Positions 1 to 8,287 of a DNA stretch of 64,000 nt are shown piece by piece (positions within the stretch are counted from its first letter, which is position 1; each line of letters starts with the position of its first letter). Location: contig NC_013061.1 in assembly GCF_000023825.1 (NCBI RefSeq), positions 372,001 through 436,000 of the forward strand, read 5' to 3'. Under the pieces are notes generated by a model. It had not been told where the DNA came from and made no database searches. It was given only the letters and a program-made list of their open reading frames with translations. The stretch comes from Pedobacter heparinus DSM 2366. Its GTDB lineage: Bacteria > Bacteroidota > Bacteroidia > Sphingobacteriales > Sphingobacteriaceae. A program made the position numbers and the translations under genes.

Positions 1-591
1 ATATACCTGGCTAAACCCATTCTTCGACCTAAAATAATAAGCAGCCTGGAAAAACTTCTTCCATCAACAGATTATAAAATCCGGCAAACGGTGATCAATG
101 CGGCAGGAGAGATCGGTAAAACGTATTTTGAAAGTGTTCAGCATTTTTTTGATAGGGGTTTGTTCGATGAACACCATTCACCACGCAATGCCGTGATTGG
201 TTCCATAAAAAAAATGGGAGAAGTAAACCCAGTTCCTGTGCTTGGATGGGCAAGGCTGTATTTGCAGCATGAAGATAAAGAGATCCGAAGAGAAATCTGC
301 CATGGTATAGAACTGAGGGGACGCAAATATCCCGGAGACATTTTACCGCTGCTGCAGGAGCTGCAACATGACAAAACAGCAAGAGTCAGGAATACGCTGG
401 TACATGTAATTGGGCAGATAGCTTATAAAAAGGGTTGTATTCAAACTGTAGTTGAACACCTTAAACAATGGGAAAACAAACAGCTTGTAACAGCTGCACT
501 GGAAGAAATTATTGATGTTCATGACCGTTATAAGGACTTTGCTGTTTTAACACAGGAGCAGGCCAGACAGTATATTGAAGATAATTTTTAA
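1..591 (+). CDS. HEAT-repeat protein, 3' part only
   Basis: The frame is open from base 1, so the N-terminus lies outside the window and about 196 C-terminal residues are visible. A GTG at 91 opens an internal frame, but the codons before it are uninterrupted and continue the same helical pattern, so it is unlikely to be the real start. The protein is a run of short paired helices (for example TARVRNTLVHVIGQIA) typical of HEAT or DNA-alkylation-repair-like solenoids, which bind proteins or nucleic acids. There is no signal peptide or membrane segment in the visible part. Function is unknown. Nothing ties it to the catabolic genes downstream. Confidence 0.6.
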   Translation: MYLAKPILRPKIISSLEKLLPSTDYKIRQTVINAAGEIGKTYFESVQHFFDRGLFDEHHSPRNAVIGSIKKMGEVNPVPVLGWARLYLQHEDKEIRREICHGIELRGRKYPGDILPLLQELQHDKTARVRNTLVHVIGQIAYKKGCIQTVVEHLKQWENKQLVTAALEEIIDVHDRYKDFAVLTQEQARQYIEDNF

Positions 592-654
592 ATTTCTTCG
601 GAGTGGGGAGAGGCAGCCTATAGCCAGGCCCTACCAAAGCTGCTAAACTTTCCT

Positions 655-662
655 TATCTTTG
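655..662 (+). promoter_or_regulatory. Bacteroidota -7 promoter element (TATCTTTG)
   Basis: TATCTTTG matches the TAnnTTTG -7 consensus of the Bacteroidota primary sigma factor exactly and ends 4 bases before the ATG at 667. I see no convincing TTTG -33 element at the usual spacing. If used, the transcript would start at or next to the ATG, giving an almost leaderless mRNA for the 667-1962 operon. Confidence 0.4.
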
Positions 663-666
663 CCCT

Positions 667-921
667 ATGAAAAGGATTGCATTTGTCTTCATTTTTATAG
701 TGCTATCAGCAATAGCAGTAAGCAATACAGCCAATGCGCAATGTGCCATGTGTACGGTTAGTGCCGAACAAAGTGTTAAAAATGGCAATACCCAGGGTAA
801 AGGATTAAATTCCGGCATACTCTATCTGTTAGCGATCCCTTACCTTTTAATTACCGGGATTGGAATATTATGGTATGTAAAATATCGTAAAAAGTCGGTA
901 AGCTATGCAGAAAACATCTAA
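667..921 (+). CDS. Small exported membrane protein with a CxxC motif
   Basis: 84 residues. There is an N-terminal signal peptide (residues about 1-24, cleavage after ANA), then CAMC just after the cleavage site, a short polar stretch and one transmembrane helix (about 50-70, LYLLAIPYLLITGIGILW) followed by a basic tail. The mature protein would be anchored with the CxxC pair on the periplasmic side. That pair could be a redox disulfide or bind metal. I do not recognise a named family. It overlaps the next gene by 17 bases, so the two are probably translationally coupled. Confidence 0.75.
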   Translation: MKRIAFVFIFIVLSAIAVSNTANAQCAMCTVSAEQSVKNGNTQGKGLNSGILYLLAIPYLLITGIGILWYVKYRKKSVSYAENI

Positions 922-1303
922 ACTATATGCCATAGTACACGGCAAATGTCCTCAATGCCGCCGTGGCGATATCTTTACCGGAAGTTTATACGGTTTCAAT
1001 GTACAGCGTACCAATACGGTTTGCCCGCATTGCGGACAGCGGTTTGAAATAGAACCCGGATATTTTTATGCCGCAATGTATGTGAGCTATGCGATGAACT
1101 GCGCAGAGATGATAGCCCTTGGCGTGGCCACTTATGTATTATCAGGCGGAAACCTTGAATTTGAATCGTTGTGGTTATACCTCACTGTAATTTTTACAGG
1201 ATGTTTACTTTTGGCACCTTTTAACTATCGCTATTCACGGGTGATTTTATTACATTGGCTTTCTCCAAAAATAAAGTATAACGCCTATTACGATAAGCCA
1301 TGA
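905..1303 (+). CDS. DUF983 family membrane protein
   Basis: 132 residues. The N-terminus carries two CPxC-type knuckles (CPQCRRGDIF and CPHCGQRFE) that form a small zinc-ribbon-like domain. It is followed by the EPGYFYAAMYVSYAMN stretch and two hydrophobic segments (about 62-82 and 88-110). This is the layout of DUF983, a family of unknown function common in Bacteroidota and alphaproteobacteria. It overlaps the upstream CxxC protein by 17 bases and the downstream DUF2461 gene through ATGA (1300-1303), so the three are one operon. Confidence 0.85.
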   Translation: MQKTSKLYAIVHGKCPQCRRGDIFTGSLYGFNVQRTNTVCPHCGQRFEIEPGYFYAAMYVSYAMNCAEMIALGVATYVLSGGNLEFESLWLYLTVIFTGCLLLAPFNYRYSRVILLHWLSPKIKYNAYYDKP

Positions 1304-1962
1304 TTAAGCAAGAAACACTCGCTTTTATAACCGACGTAGCCCAGAATAACAACCGGGAATGGTTTGCTGAGCACAAAGAAAGATATGAAGTTGCCAAAGC
1401 TGATGTGCTGTCTTTTGTTGAGCAGCTCATACCGAGGCTGGCGGCAGTAGATCCAGCTTTTTCTATAGATACCCCTGCTAAAAAATGTTTACTGCGCATT
1501 TACAGGGATGTGCGTTTCAGCAAAAATAAGGATCCCTATAAAAATAACTTTGGGATTTCATTTAACGTTAAAGGCAATGATATACATGGTCCGGGTTATT
1601 ACCTGCACATACAGCCTGGCGAATGTTTTTTTGCTGCCGGATTTTGGATGCCGGAAGCTGCTATCCTGAAAAAGATAAGAGAAGAAATTGATTACAATGC
1701 TACCGAGTTTCTGGACATCATCAATGACAAAAGCTTTCAAAGTATCTATCACCTAAGCAAAGAGGATACCCTTAAAAATGCACCTAAAGGCTATGAAACA
1801 GATCATCCCCAAATCGAATTTTTACGGTTGAAGAGCTTTATCGCGATTTACCCTTTAAAAGATGAAGACTTTTTAAAACCGGGAATCGTTGATAAGTTGA
1901 AAACTGCTTTTGAAAGTGTTTATCCATTTCTCTTATTTTTGAGGAAAGCTGTTGACCAGTAA
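1300..1962 (+). CDS. DUF2461 domain protein (TIGR02453 family)
   Basis: 220 residues, predicted cytoplasmic. It begins with the family signature NNNREWFAEHKERYE (about 16-30). The conserved RIYRDVRFSKNKDPYKNNFG follows at 66-85, then the GPGYYLHIQPGECFFAAGFW segment. This is a full-length TIGR02453/DUF2461 protein. The biochemical role of the family is not established. The start overlaps the stop of the DUF983 gene by 4 bases (ATGA), which implies coupled translation. Confidence 0.85.
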   Translation: MIKQETLAFITDVAQNNNREWFAEHKERYEVAKADVLSFVEQLIPRLAAVDPAFSIDTPAKKCLLRIYRDVRFSKNKDPYKNNFGISFNVKGNDIHGPGYYLHIQPGECFFAAGFWMPEAAILKKIREEIDYNATEFLDIINDKSFQSIYHLSKEDTLKNAPKGYETDHPQIEFLRLKSFIAIYPLKDEDFLKPGIVDKLKTAFESVYPFLLFLRKAVDQ

Positions 1963-1982
1963 AGTTTATTATACACACACAA

Positions 1983-2825
1983 ATGAAGAAAATCCTTTTA
2001 TTTTTATTTGCCGGATTACTGGCCAGTGCTTTCAGTTCCTGCGTGATCCTTTCTCCGAAAAAATACAAGTCTCTGCTGGCCAAACAGGATTCCCTGAACA
2101 AGGGCTGGAATGAGTCGCAATTGATGAACGAAAACCTGGAAGGCCTGATTGCTAAACTCAGAAAAGATACTACTGGACTGAGCAGTGCGCTAAACGACAT
2201 GAAGAGCAGGTATTCAGAAATGGACAACAACTATTCAAAATTACGCAGCAACAGCTCTACTGAGATCAACAAGCTGTCTGCCGATCTGAAAAAACGTGAG
2301 CAACGGCTAAAAGAAGTAGAAGAAATTTTGCGGAAGCGCGATGAAGCTACCAATAAGCTCAAAGAGAAACTACAGCAGGCCCTGCTTGGATTTACCCAGA
2401 GTGGTTTAACTGTAGAAATCAAGAATGGCAAGGTGTATGTGTCCTTAACCGATAAGCTATTGTTCCCTTCGGGAAGTATCATTATAGATGAAAAAGGTAA
2501 GCAGGCCTTAACGCAGCTGGCCGATGTATTGAAGCAACAGCCGGAAATAAATATTGCGGTTGAAGGGCATACGGACTCACAAAAGATTACCAACCTGGGG
2601 CAGATCAAGGACAACTGGGACCTGAGTGTGTTAAGGTCTACTTCGGTGGTGCGGTTCCTGACCGAGATCTGTAAAGTACAGCCGGTAAGGATGACTGCTA
2701 CAGGCAAGGGAGAGTTTCAGCCATTGGGACCAAATACCAGCGCCGAAAGCCGCAGTAAAAACAGGAGAATTGAGATTGTACTTTCTCCGAAACTGGATGA
2801 ATTGTACGACCTGATCAAGCAGTAA
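1983..2825 (+). CDS. OmpA-family lipoprotein with coiled coil
   Basis: 280 residues. The signal peptide ends in a lipobox-like FSSC (Cys 20), so it is probably an outer-membrane lipoprotein. A long charged helical region (about 45-130) is a predicted coiled coil. The C-terminal OmpA/MotB domain (about 155-270) contains the peptidoglycan-binding pattern around EGHTDSQ and the terminal SKNRRIEIVL. It probably tethers the outer membrane to peptidoglycan. It lies 20 bases after the DUF2461 gene and may share its transcript. A strong terminator follows. Confidence 0.88.
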   Translation: MKKILLFLFAGLLASAFSSCVILSPKKYKSLLAKQDSLNKGWNESQLMNENLEGLIAKLRKDTTGLSSALNDMKSRYSEMDNNYSKLRSNSSTEINKLSADLKKREQRLKEVEEILRKRDEATNKLKEKLQQALLGFTQSGLTVEIKNGKVYVSLTDKLLFPSGSIIIDEKGKQALTQLADVLKQQPEINIAVEGHTDSQKITNLGQIKDNWDLSVLRSTSVVRFLTEICKVQPVRMTATGKGEFQPLGPNTSAESRSKNRRIEIVLSPKLDELYDLIKQ

Positions 2826-2844
2826 GAACAGCATTGATTTATAG

Positions 2845-2890
2845 AAATGAGCCGGTAGAGCAGAAATGCTTTTACCGGCTCATTTTTGTT
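2845..2890 (+). terminator. Rho-independent terminator after the OmpA gene
   Basis: A perfect 13-bp stem (2845-2857 with 2873-2885, core GAGCCGGTA/TACCGGCTC) with a 15-base loop runs into a T-rich tract. It separates the first block of genes from the sigma/FecR/SusCD operon. Confidence 0.85.
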
Positions 2891-2916
2891 TTATTTAATT
2901 TGTTTTTATATATTCG
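2885..2916 (+). promoter_or_regulatory. Putative promoter of the ECF sigma operon
   Basis: TTTG at 2885-2888, 20 bases, then TATATTCG at 2909-2916. This fits the Bacteroidota -33/-7 pattern with one mismatch in the -7 box (C for T). The last base of the -7 box is the first base of the palindrome at 2916-2927, so a protein bound there would cover the transcription start. Confidence 0.5.
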
Positions 2917-2927
2917 GGTACGTAACC
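2916..2927. promoter_or_regulatory. CG-centred palindrome, site 1 (GGGTACGTAACC)
   Basis: An imperfect inverted repeat centred on CG, placed 7 bases before the sigma-factor ATG and overlapping the putative -7 box. It is identical to the site at 27953-27964. It is one of nine related sites in this window and resembles LacI-type operators in having a central CG. The regulator is not encoded here. Confidence 0.6.
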
Positions 2928-2934
2928 AATCAAC

Positions 2935-3513
2935 ATGACCAGATCTACCTATGCTGATTTAAGTGACAGGCAATTGCTTGATTTATTACAGGAAGGTAAT
3001 GAACGGGCCCTGTCTGAAATATATGAGCGCTACTGGTCTAAATTATATTTACAGGCTTACAATGTCATCCGGGACCGGCAGGTTTCAGAAGATATTGTCC
3101 AGGAAGTAATTGTACAGCTATGGGTAAAGCGTTCGGTAAACCAAATCGATTGTTTAAAGGCTTACCTGTACACTTGTGTCAAATATCAGGTCTTTAAAGC
3201 ATTACCGCTGGTAAAACACAGACCTGTAATCTATCCTGATCACTTTTCTTTTGTGAACGACACAGATAGCCCGCTGATTACCAAAGATATTCAGCGATTA
3301 TTGGACGAAGCAATAGCAAACTTACCTTTAAAATGCCGTAACGTATTTAACCTGAGCAGAAAGGACCACCTTTCTACCAAGGAAGTGGCCATGCGTTTGG
3401 GGATTACCCCAAAAACAGTTGAAAACCAGCTGACAATTGCATTAAGGCGCATCAGGTTTGCATTAGATAAAGTGCTGTTACTTGCCCTGGTAATTGGTAG
3501 CATCAGGCTGTAA
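2935..3513 (+). CDS. ECF-type RNA polymerase sigma factor
   Basis: 192 residues. The sigma-70 region 2 signature lies at about 25-70 (EIYERYWSKLYLQAYNVI, then SEDIVQEVIVQLW). Region 4 with its helix-turn-helix is at about 122-178 (LPLKCRNVFNLSRKDHLS, TKEVAMRLGITPKTVENQL). This is a FecI/SusC-linked ECF sigma of normal length. It would be held by the FecR protein encoded next and released on a signal from the STN-bearing SusC at 4875. Its own promoter carries the palindrome found before the other catabolic operons, so it may be under double control. The short hydrophobic C-terminus (VLLLALVIGSI) is mildly unusual. Confidence 0.93.
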   Translation: MTRSTYADLSDRQLLDLLQEGNERALSEIYERYWSKLYLQAYNVIRDRQVSEDIVQEVIVQLWVKRSVNQIDCLKAYLYTCVKYQVFKALPLVKHRPVIYPDHFSFVNDTDSPLITKDIQRLLDEAIANLPLKCRNVFNLSRKDHLSTKEVAMRLGITPKTVENQLTIALRRIRFALDKVLLLALVIGSIRL

Positions 3514-3593
3514 CAATTTCCTCAACCAATTTAAAATATTTTAAATCTCTTTTGGGGGTACAGACCATTATTTAGTACTTACAGTAATTAACC

Positions 3594-4760
3594 ATGAACA
3601 GAACCGAATTTGAACATTTAGCGAAAGAATATCTGGAGGGTAGTATTAGCCCAGGAGACGAAAAACGTTTGCTTGCTTATTATGATGCCATACAGCAAAA
3701 GGATATGGACTGGGACGAGGAAGAAATGGGTCCGCAGCAACAGCTGAAAATGGAACTGTACCAGAAAGTGCTGGAGGATATTGCCCGACATGAGGAATTA
3801 AAGCCTGCAGGCAAACCAGGCCTTGTCCGGTTGAACTGGATTGCTGTAGCTGCCGTACTTGCGGTGGCATCGATGACCTTCTTTTTTTATGTTAAAAAAG
3901 CATCATTGCCTCCCGTTAAACATGTTAGTGCTGGTATAGAGGATGTATTGCCAGGAGGGAACAAGGCCGTTCTGACACTGGCCGATGGCTCTGAAGTAAG
4001 CCTTGACGATACCGAAGATGGCGTGGTAACCACCCAGGGGAATATCATTGTAGATAAAAATAAGGATGGACAACTGATTTATCGTGTCCGATCAGCAGGA
4101 GGAAACAGCGCCGAGGCGAAACCGGTTTACAATACCATCCGGACACCTCATGGTGGCCAATATCAGCTGGTGCTATCAGACCAGACAAAAGTATGGCTCA
4201 ATGCAGGTTCGTCTATTAAGTTCCCTACGGTCTTTATAGGTAATGAAAGGTGTGTAACGGTTAAAGGTGAAGCATATTTTGAAGTTGCCAAAGATAAACG
4301 AAGGCCTTTCAAAGTGTTTAGTGCGCAACAGCAGATAGAAGTATTGGGCACCCATTTTAATGTGAATGCTTATGAAGATGAGGCAGAGGTAAAAACTACC
4401 TTGCTTGAAGGGGCTGTAAAGATAGTTTATGGCAATTTAAGTCGTGTGATTAAACCCGGACAGCAGGCCCGTTTATTGGAAGAAACCGGCAAAATGGAGT
4501 TGGCCGAGGTGGACATAGAAGAGGCCGTTTCGTGGAAAAACGGATATTTTATGTTCGACAATGAAGACATCCATAGCGTTATGCGCAAAATATCGCGCTG
4601 GTATGATGTAGAGGTAGTCTTTTTAAATAATCAGATCAGCGAAAGGTTTGGGGGTACGGTTTCAAAATTCGAAAACGTATCGCAGGTGCTTAAAATATTA
4701 GAAGTAACAGGAACTATTCATTTTAAAATTGATGGAAGGAGAATAATCGTTATGCAATAA
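3594..4760 (+). CDS. FecR-family anti-sigma factor
   Basis: 388 residues. A cytoplasmic N-terminal region (1-80) would bind the sigma factor. One transmembrane helix follows at about 82-100 (WIAVAAVLAVASMTFFFYV). The periplasmic FecR domain spans about 180-285 (from TPHGGQYQLVLSDQTKVWLN to LLEGAVKIVYG). A DUF4974-type C-terminal domain (about 315-388) contacts the STN domain of the partner transporter. Gene order sigma-FecR-SusC is the standard trans-envelope cell-surface signalling cassette. Confidence 0.93.
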   Translation: MNRTEFEHLAKEYLEGSISPGDEKRLLAYYDAIQQKDMDWDEEEMGPQQQLKMELYQKVLEDIARHEELKPAGKPGLVRLNWIAVAAVLAVASMTFFFYVKKASLPPVKHVSAGIEDVLPGGNKAVLTLADGSEVSLDDTEDGVVTTQGNIIVDKNKDGQLIYRVRSAGGNSAEAKPVYNTIRTPHGGQYQLVLSDQTKVWLNAGSSIKFPTVFIGNERCVTVKGEAYFEVAKDKRRPFKVFSAQQQIEVLGTHFNVNAYEDEAEVKTTLLEGAVKIVYGNLSRVIKPGQQARLLEETGKMELAEVDIEEAVSWKNGYFMFDNEDIHSVMRKISRWYDVEVVFLNNQISERFGGTVSKFENVSQVLKILEVTGTIHFKIDGRRIIVMQ

Positions 4761-4790
4761 AAAAAAATACCTATAAAATCGGGACAAAAA

Positions 4791-4815
4791 ACAGGGGCGG
4801 TTGGAACGCCCCTGT
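4791..4815. other. GC-rich hairpin between fecR and susC
   Basis: ACAGGGGCG (4791-4799) and CGCCCCTGT (4807-4815) form a perfect 9-bp stem with a 7-base loop. On the plus strand no T-run follows. Read on the minus strand, the stem is followed by a run of six T residues, so it would work as a terminator against antisense transcription. On the sense transcript it could be a processing or stability element that sets different mRNA levels for fecR and susC. Confidence 0.45.
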
Positions 4816-4874
4816 AAAATTGAGCTCCCATTAAATAAAGCAAGCATTAATCACAACTCAAATTATTCAAATGT

Positions 4875-7800
4875 ATGAAATTTTATCTATTACACTTATC
4901 GGGTGAAAGGTTGCCCGTATACCATAAATTTCTTTTAGTGATGAAACTTACAATGATTTTACTTCTGGCCGCAATAATGCATGTAAACGCTACCGGTTAT
5001 GCTCAAAAAATCACTTTGCTAAAAAAAGATGCACCACTTGTACAGGTACTGAAGGCCATCAGGCAGCAGAGCGGCTATAACTTTGTATATAATCAGAAAA
5101 GTTTAAAGATTGCGAAGAACGTTAATATAAATGTAACAGACATTGATATTGAAGAAGCGCTTAAATTAAGTTTTGCCAACCAGCCCTTTACTTACGAAGT
5201 ACTGATGAACACGGTAATTATTAAGCCGCTTAAAAGGGAAAGTCTGGTCATAGCCGATATCAGGATAACGGGAACGGTTACCGATGCAAACGGAGGGCCT
5301 TTGCCTGGTGTAAGTATCAAAGTAAAAGGAAGTACCGCAGGTGTTTCGACCGACCCTTCGGGTAAATATCAGCTCAATGCTCCGGCAAGTGGAACGCTTA
5401 TATTCTCTTTTGTTGGGTTCATTACAAAGGAAATTGCTATAAATAACCAGAGTACCATCAATGTGAAGATGGAAGAAAGTTCGGGTGAATTGACGGAAGT
5501 GGTGGTTACTGCCCTGGGATTGACCCGTCAGAAAAAAACACTCACTTACAGTACCCAGAGTGTAAGTACGAAAGAACTTTCGCAAAGCCGGGACCTGAAT
5601 GTGGTGAATGCCCTGCAGGGTAAGGTTGCCGGATTAAACATCGGATCGGGCTCCAGCGGGGTAGGTGCTGCAGCCAGGGTGATCCTGAGGGGTAACCGAT
5701 CTATAAATGGCAATAGTCAGCCCCTGTATGTTATTGACGGGGTACCGGTGCGGGGGAACCCGGCCGACCTTAACCCGGACAACATTGCAGCCATTAACGT
5801 GCTTAAAGGTGCAAACGCCGCAGCATTATATGGTAGCGCGGGACAAAATGGAGTAATTATTATAGAGACCAAAAAGGGCAGGCAGGGTGAAAAGTCTGTT
5901 GATATTAGCCTGAACGCTACCTATATGGGCCAGGAACCTATCCAGTCAATTCCTTTTCAATATCAGTACGGACAGGGGGCGGGCGGCATTTACAACCGTT
6001 CGTCTGAGGAATCCTGGGGCCCTGCGCTTGATGGAAAAATGGTAGCTACCTGGTCGCAAGACCCGGCAAAGGCTGGCACTACTTATCCTTTTCTTGGGCA
6101 GAAAAATGTAAGGGAAGGCATTTTCCAGACCGGTCATAATTCGGCAACCAATCTATCTGTGGCCACTTCGGGCGAAAAAACACAGACTGCTTTTAACTAT
6201 ACTTATACGGATGCTACAGGCATTATTCCGAACAATGCTTTGCAGCGGCATAACCTAACAGTTAGGATGACCAATCAGCTGTCAAAAAGATTAAGTCTGG
6301 ACAGCAAGCTTGATTATGCAAAACAAAATATTGACAACAGACTGGATGAAGGGGAGTCGAGCTACAACCCCATCCGTCAGATTTATACCATGCCCCCAAA
6401 TATACGACAGGAGGACGTTGAAGATTTTGAATATGTTGATCCTTCTCTGGGTGTTACCAAACAGGATTACTGGGCACCTGGATCGGTTACCAGCGCCAAC
6501 CCTTACTGGGCCTTATACCGCAATTTAAGATACAATAAATCGGATAGGGTAATTGCGCTGACCTCGCTTTCCTATCTTTTTACCGATGACCTTAAGCTGA
6601 TGCTTAGGGGGTCTTATGATGGTGAATCTGTAGGTAATGAAGAGAAATCCTATTACGGTACCTACCGTGACCCGCTGGGGCGCTATGCTTTAGGTGCAGG
6701 AAATTCACAGCAGGCTATCGGTGATTTTCTGCTCAGTTATACAAAAAAATTCAGTGCCGACTGGTCGGTACAGGCTAATTTTGGCGGCGAGATCAGAAAT
6801 AACAAAAGCAGTTCAGTTACCGCTTCAACAGGAGCGGGCATGAATGTTCCCAACCTGTTTGCGCTGAGTAACACCAGTTTGCCTACTGCCGTTAACACGT
6901 TAAGTAAATTTGAAACGCAATCGCTCTATACCAATGCACAATTTGGCTGGAAAGATGTTTTATTTTTAGATGTTAGTGCACGTAACGACTGGAATTCCAC
7001 ACTTCCGGCAAATAACAGGTCTTACTTCTATCCTTCGGCAGGTGTAAGTGCCATTATTTCCGAAATGGTAAAATTGCCCCAGGCCATTTCTTACCTGAAG
7101 TTAAGAGGGTCCTGGGCACAGGTAGGTAATGGGGCACAACCTTATCAGTTGCAACGTTATGGATCCGGACTGGCAGGTGGTCCGCTGGGTTATATCCTGT
7201 TGAATTCTGTATTGCCAAATACCGAGCTTAAGCCTGAAAGGACCACTTCAACCGAGATTGGCTTGGAAATGAGCATGTTTAGCAGCAGGATTGGCCTGGA
7301 CCTTACTTTGTATAAAACCAATACAAATGATCAGCTGTTCCCGCAGGCCTTACCTGTAGGCTCAGGCGCGGCCAGCTTTTTTACCAACGGTGGTGATGTA
7401 CAAAATAAAGGTATAGAAGTCATTTTAAATACAACGCCTGTAAAAACCGGGAATTTTACCTGGAACCTGAACTTTAATTATGCGGTGAACGAAAATATTG
7501 TAAAGAAATTATCAAAAGACCTTCCCAGATTGGTTGTTGGCAGCGACTCTTACATGCGTGAATTTGTTTTAGAGGAAGGAAAACCTTTTGGATTGATCTA
7601 TGGCAAGGGTTATCTGCGCAATGCTCAGGGAAATGTACTGGTTGGTACCAACGGCCTGCCGCAGTTTACCGCAGGACGAACGGTATTACTGGGTAATATC
7701 AATCCGAAATGGACCGGCGGACTGTCGACTTCCCTGTCTTATAAAAACTGGACTGCCAATTTTGTGATCTCCCATAAACAGGGCGGAGTGGTAGCTTCAT

Positions 7801-8258
7801 TTACAGATGCCATATTGTATGGCAACGGACTTGTTGAAGAAACATTACAGGGCCGTGAAGGCGGACTGATCTTCGGGCAGAATATTTTTACGGGCATTAC
7901 TGCTGTAAAAGCAGCCGATGGTACACCCAATGACATTAAGGTAAACGCAGAGACCTTATGGAAAGGAATGGGATCGAGAACTGCACCTGTGGGAGAGGTT
8001 TTTACTAGAAGTGCCACCAATACCCGTTTAAGGGAAATGAGCATTGGTTACAAGCTGCCGCAATCTTTATTTAAACGTCTGCCATTTTCTGCAGTAGAAA
8101 TTTCTGTAGTAGGCCGTAACCTTTTCTTTTTATACAGAGAGGATTCAAATATAGATCCTGATTTTACTCAGGGCATAGAAACCATCTCTGAAGGCTTCCA
8201 ATCGTTCGCGCCACCTACTACACGTTCCTTTGGTGCAAACCTGAGAATTAATTTTTAA
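4875..8258 (+). CDS. SusC-family TonB-dependent transporter with STN signalling domain
   Basis: 1127 residues. A long N-terminus with signal peptide ends near TGYAQ. An STN (secretin/TonB N-terminal) domain lies at about 50-105, starting KKDAPLVQVLKAIRQQSGYN. A carboxypeptidase-regulatory-like domain follows at about 127-212 (RITGTVTDANGGPLPGVS). The plug starts near 220 (RGNRSINGNSQPLYVIDG) and a large beta-barrel ends in LRINF. It would import an oligosaccharide across the outer membrane with the SusD lipoprotein downstream. The STN domain marks it as the signal transducer for the FecR/sigma pair upstream. The start at 4875 keeps the long N-region seen in many Sphingobacteriaceae homologues; the ATG of VMKLTMILLL is an alternative. 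Confidence 0.93.
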   Translation: MKFYLLHLSGERLPVYHKFLLVMKLTMILLLAAIMHVNATGYAQKITLLKKDAPLVQVLKAIRQQSGYNFVYNQKSLKIAKNVNINVTDIDIEEALKLSFANQPFTYEVLMNTVIIKPLKRESLVIADIRITGTVTDANGGPLPGVSIKVKGSTAGVSTDPSGKYQLNAPASGTLIFSFVGFITKEIAINNQSTINVKMEESSGELTEVVVTALGLTRQKKTLTYSTQSVSTKELSQSRDLNVVNALQGKVAGLNIGSGSSGVGAAARVILRGNRSINGNSQPLYVIDGVPVRGNPADLNPDNIAAINVLKGANAAALYGSAGQNGVIIIETKKGRQGEKSVDISLNATYMGQEPIQSIPFQYQYGQGAGGIYNRSSEESWGPALDGKMVATWSQDPAKAGTTYPFLGQKNVREGIFQTGHNSATNLSVATSGEKTQTAFNYTYTDATGIIPNNALQRHNLTVRMTNQLSKRLSLDSKLDYAKQNIDNRLDEGESSYNPIRQIYTMPPNIRQEDVEDFEYVDPSLGVTKQDYWAPGSVTSANPYWALYRNLRYNKSDRVIALTSLSYLFTDDLKLMLRGSYDGESVGNEEKSYYGTYRDPLGRYALGAGNSQQAIGDFLLSYTKKFSADWSVQANFGGEIRNNKSSSVTASTGAGMNVPNLFALSNTSLPTAVNTLSKFETQSLYTNAQFGWKDVLFLDVSARNDWNSTLPANNRSYFYPSAGVSAIISEMVKLPQAISYLKLRGSWAQVGNGAQPYQLQRYGSGLAGGPLGYILLNSVLPNTELKPERTTSTEIGLEMSMFSSRIGLDLTLYKTNTNDQLFPQALPVGSGAASFFTNGGDVQNKGIEVILNTTPVKTGNFTWNLNFNYAVNENIVKKLSKDLPRLVVGSDSYMREFVLEEGKPFGLIYGKGYLRNAQGNVLVGTNGLPQFTAGRTVLLGNINPKWTGGLSTSLSYKNWTANFVISHKQGGVVASFTDAILYGNGLVEETLQGREGGLIFGQNIFTGITAVKAADGTPNDIKVNAETLWKGMGSRTAPVGEVFTRSATNTRLREMSIGYKLPQSLFKRLPFSAVEISVVGRNLFFLYREDSNIDPDFTQGIETISEGFQSFAPPTTRSFGANLRINF

Positions 8259-8287
8259 GTCAAATGCTATCCTTAAAATTTAAGAAA

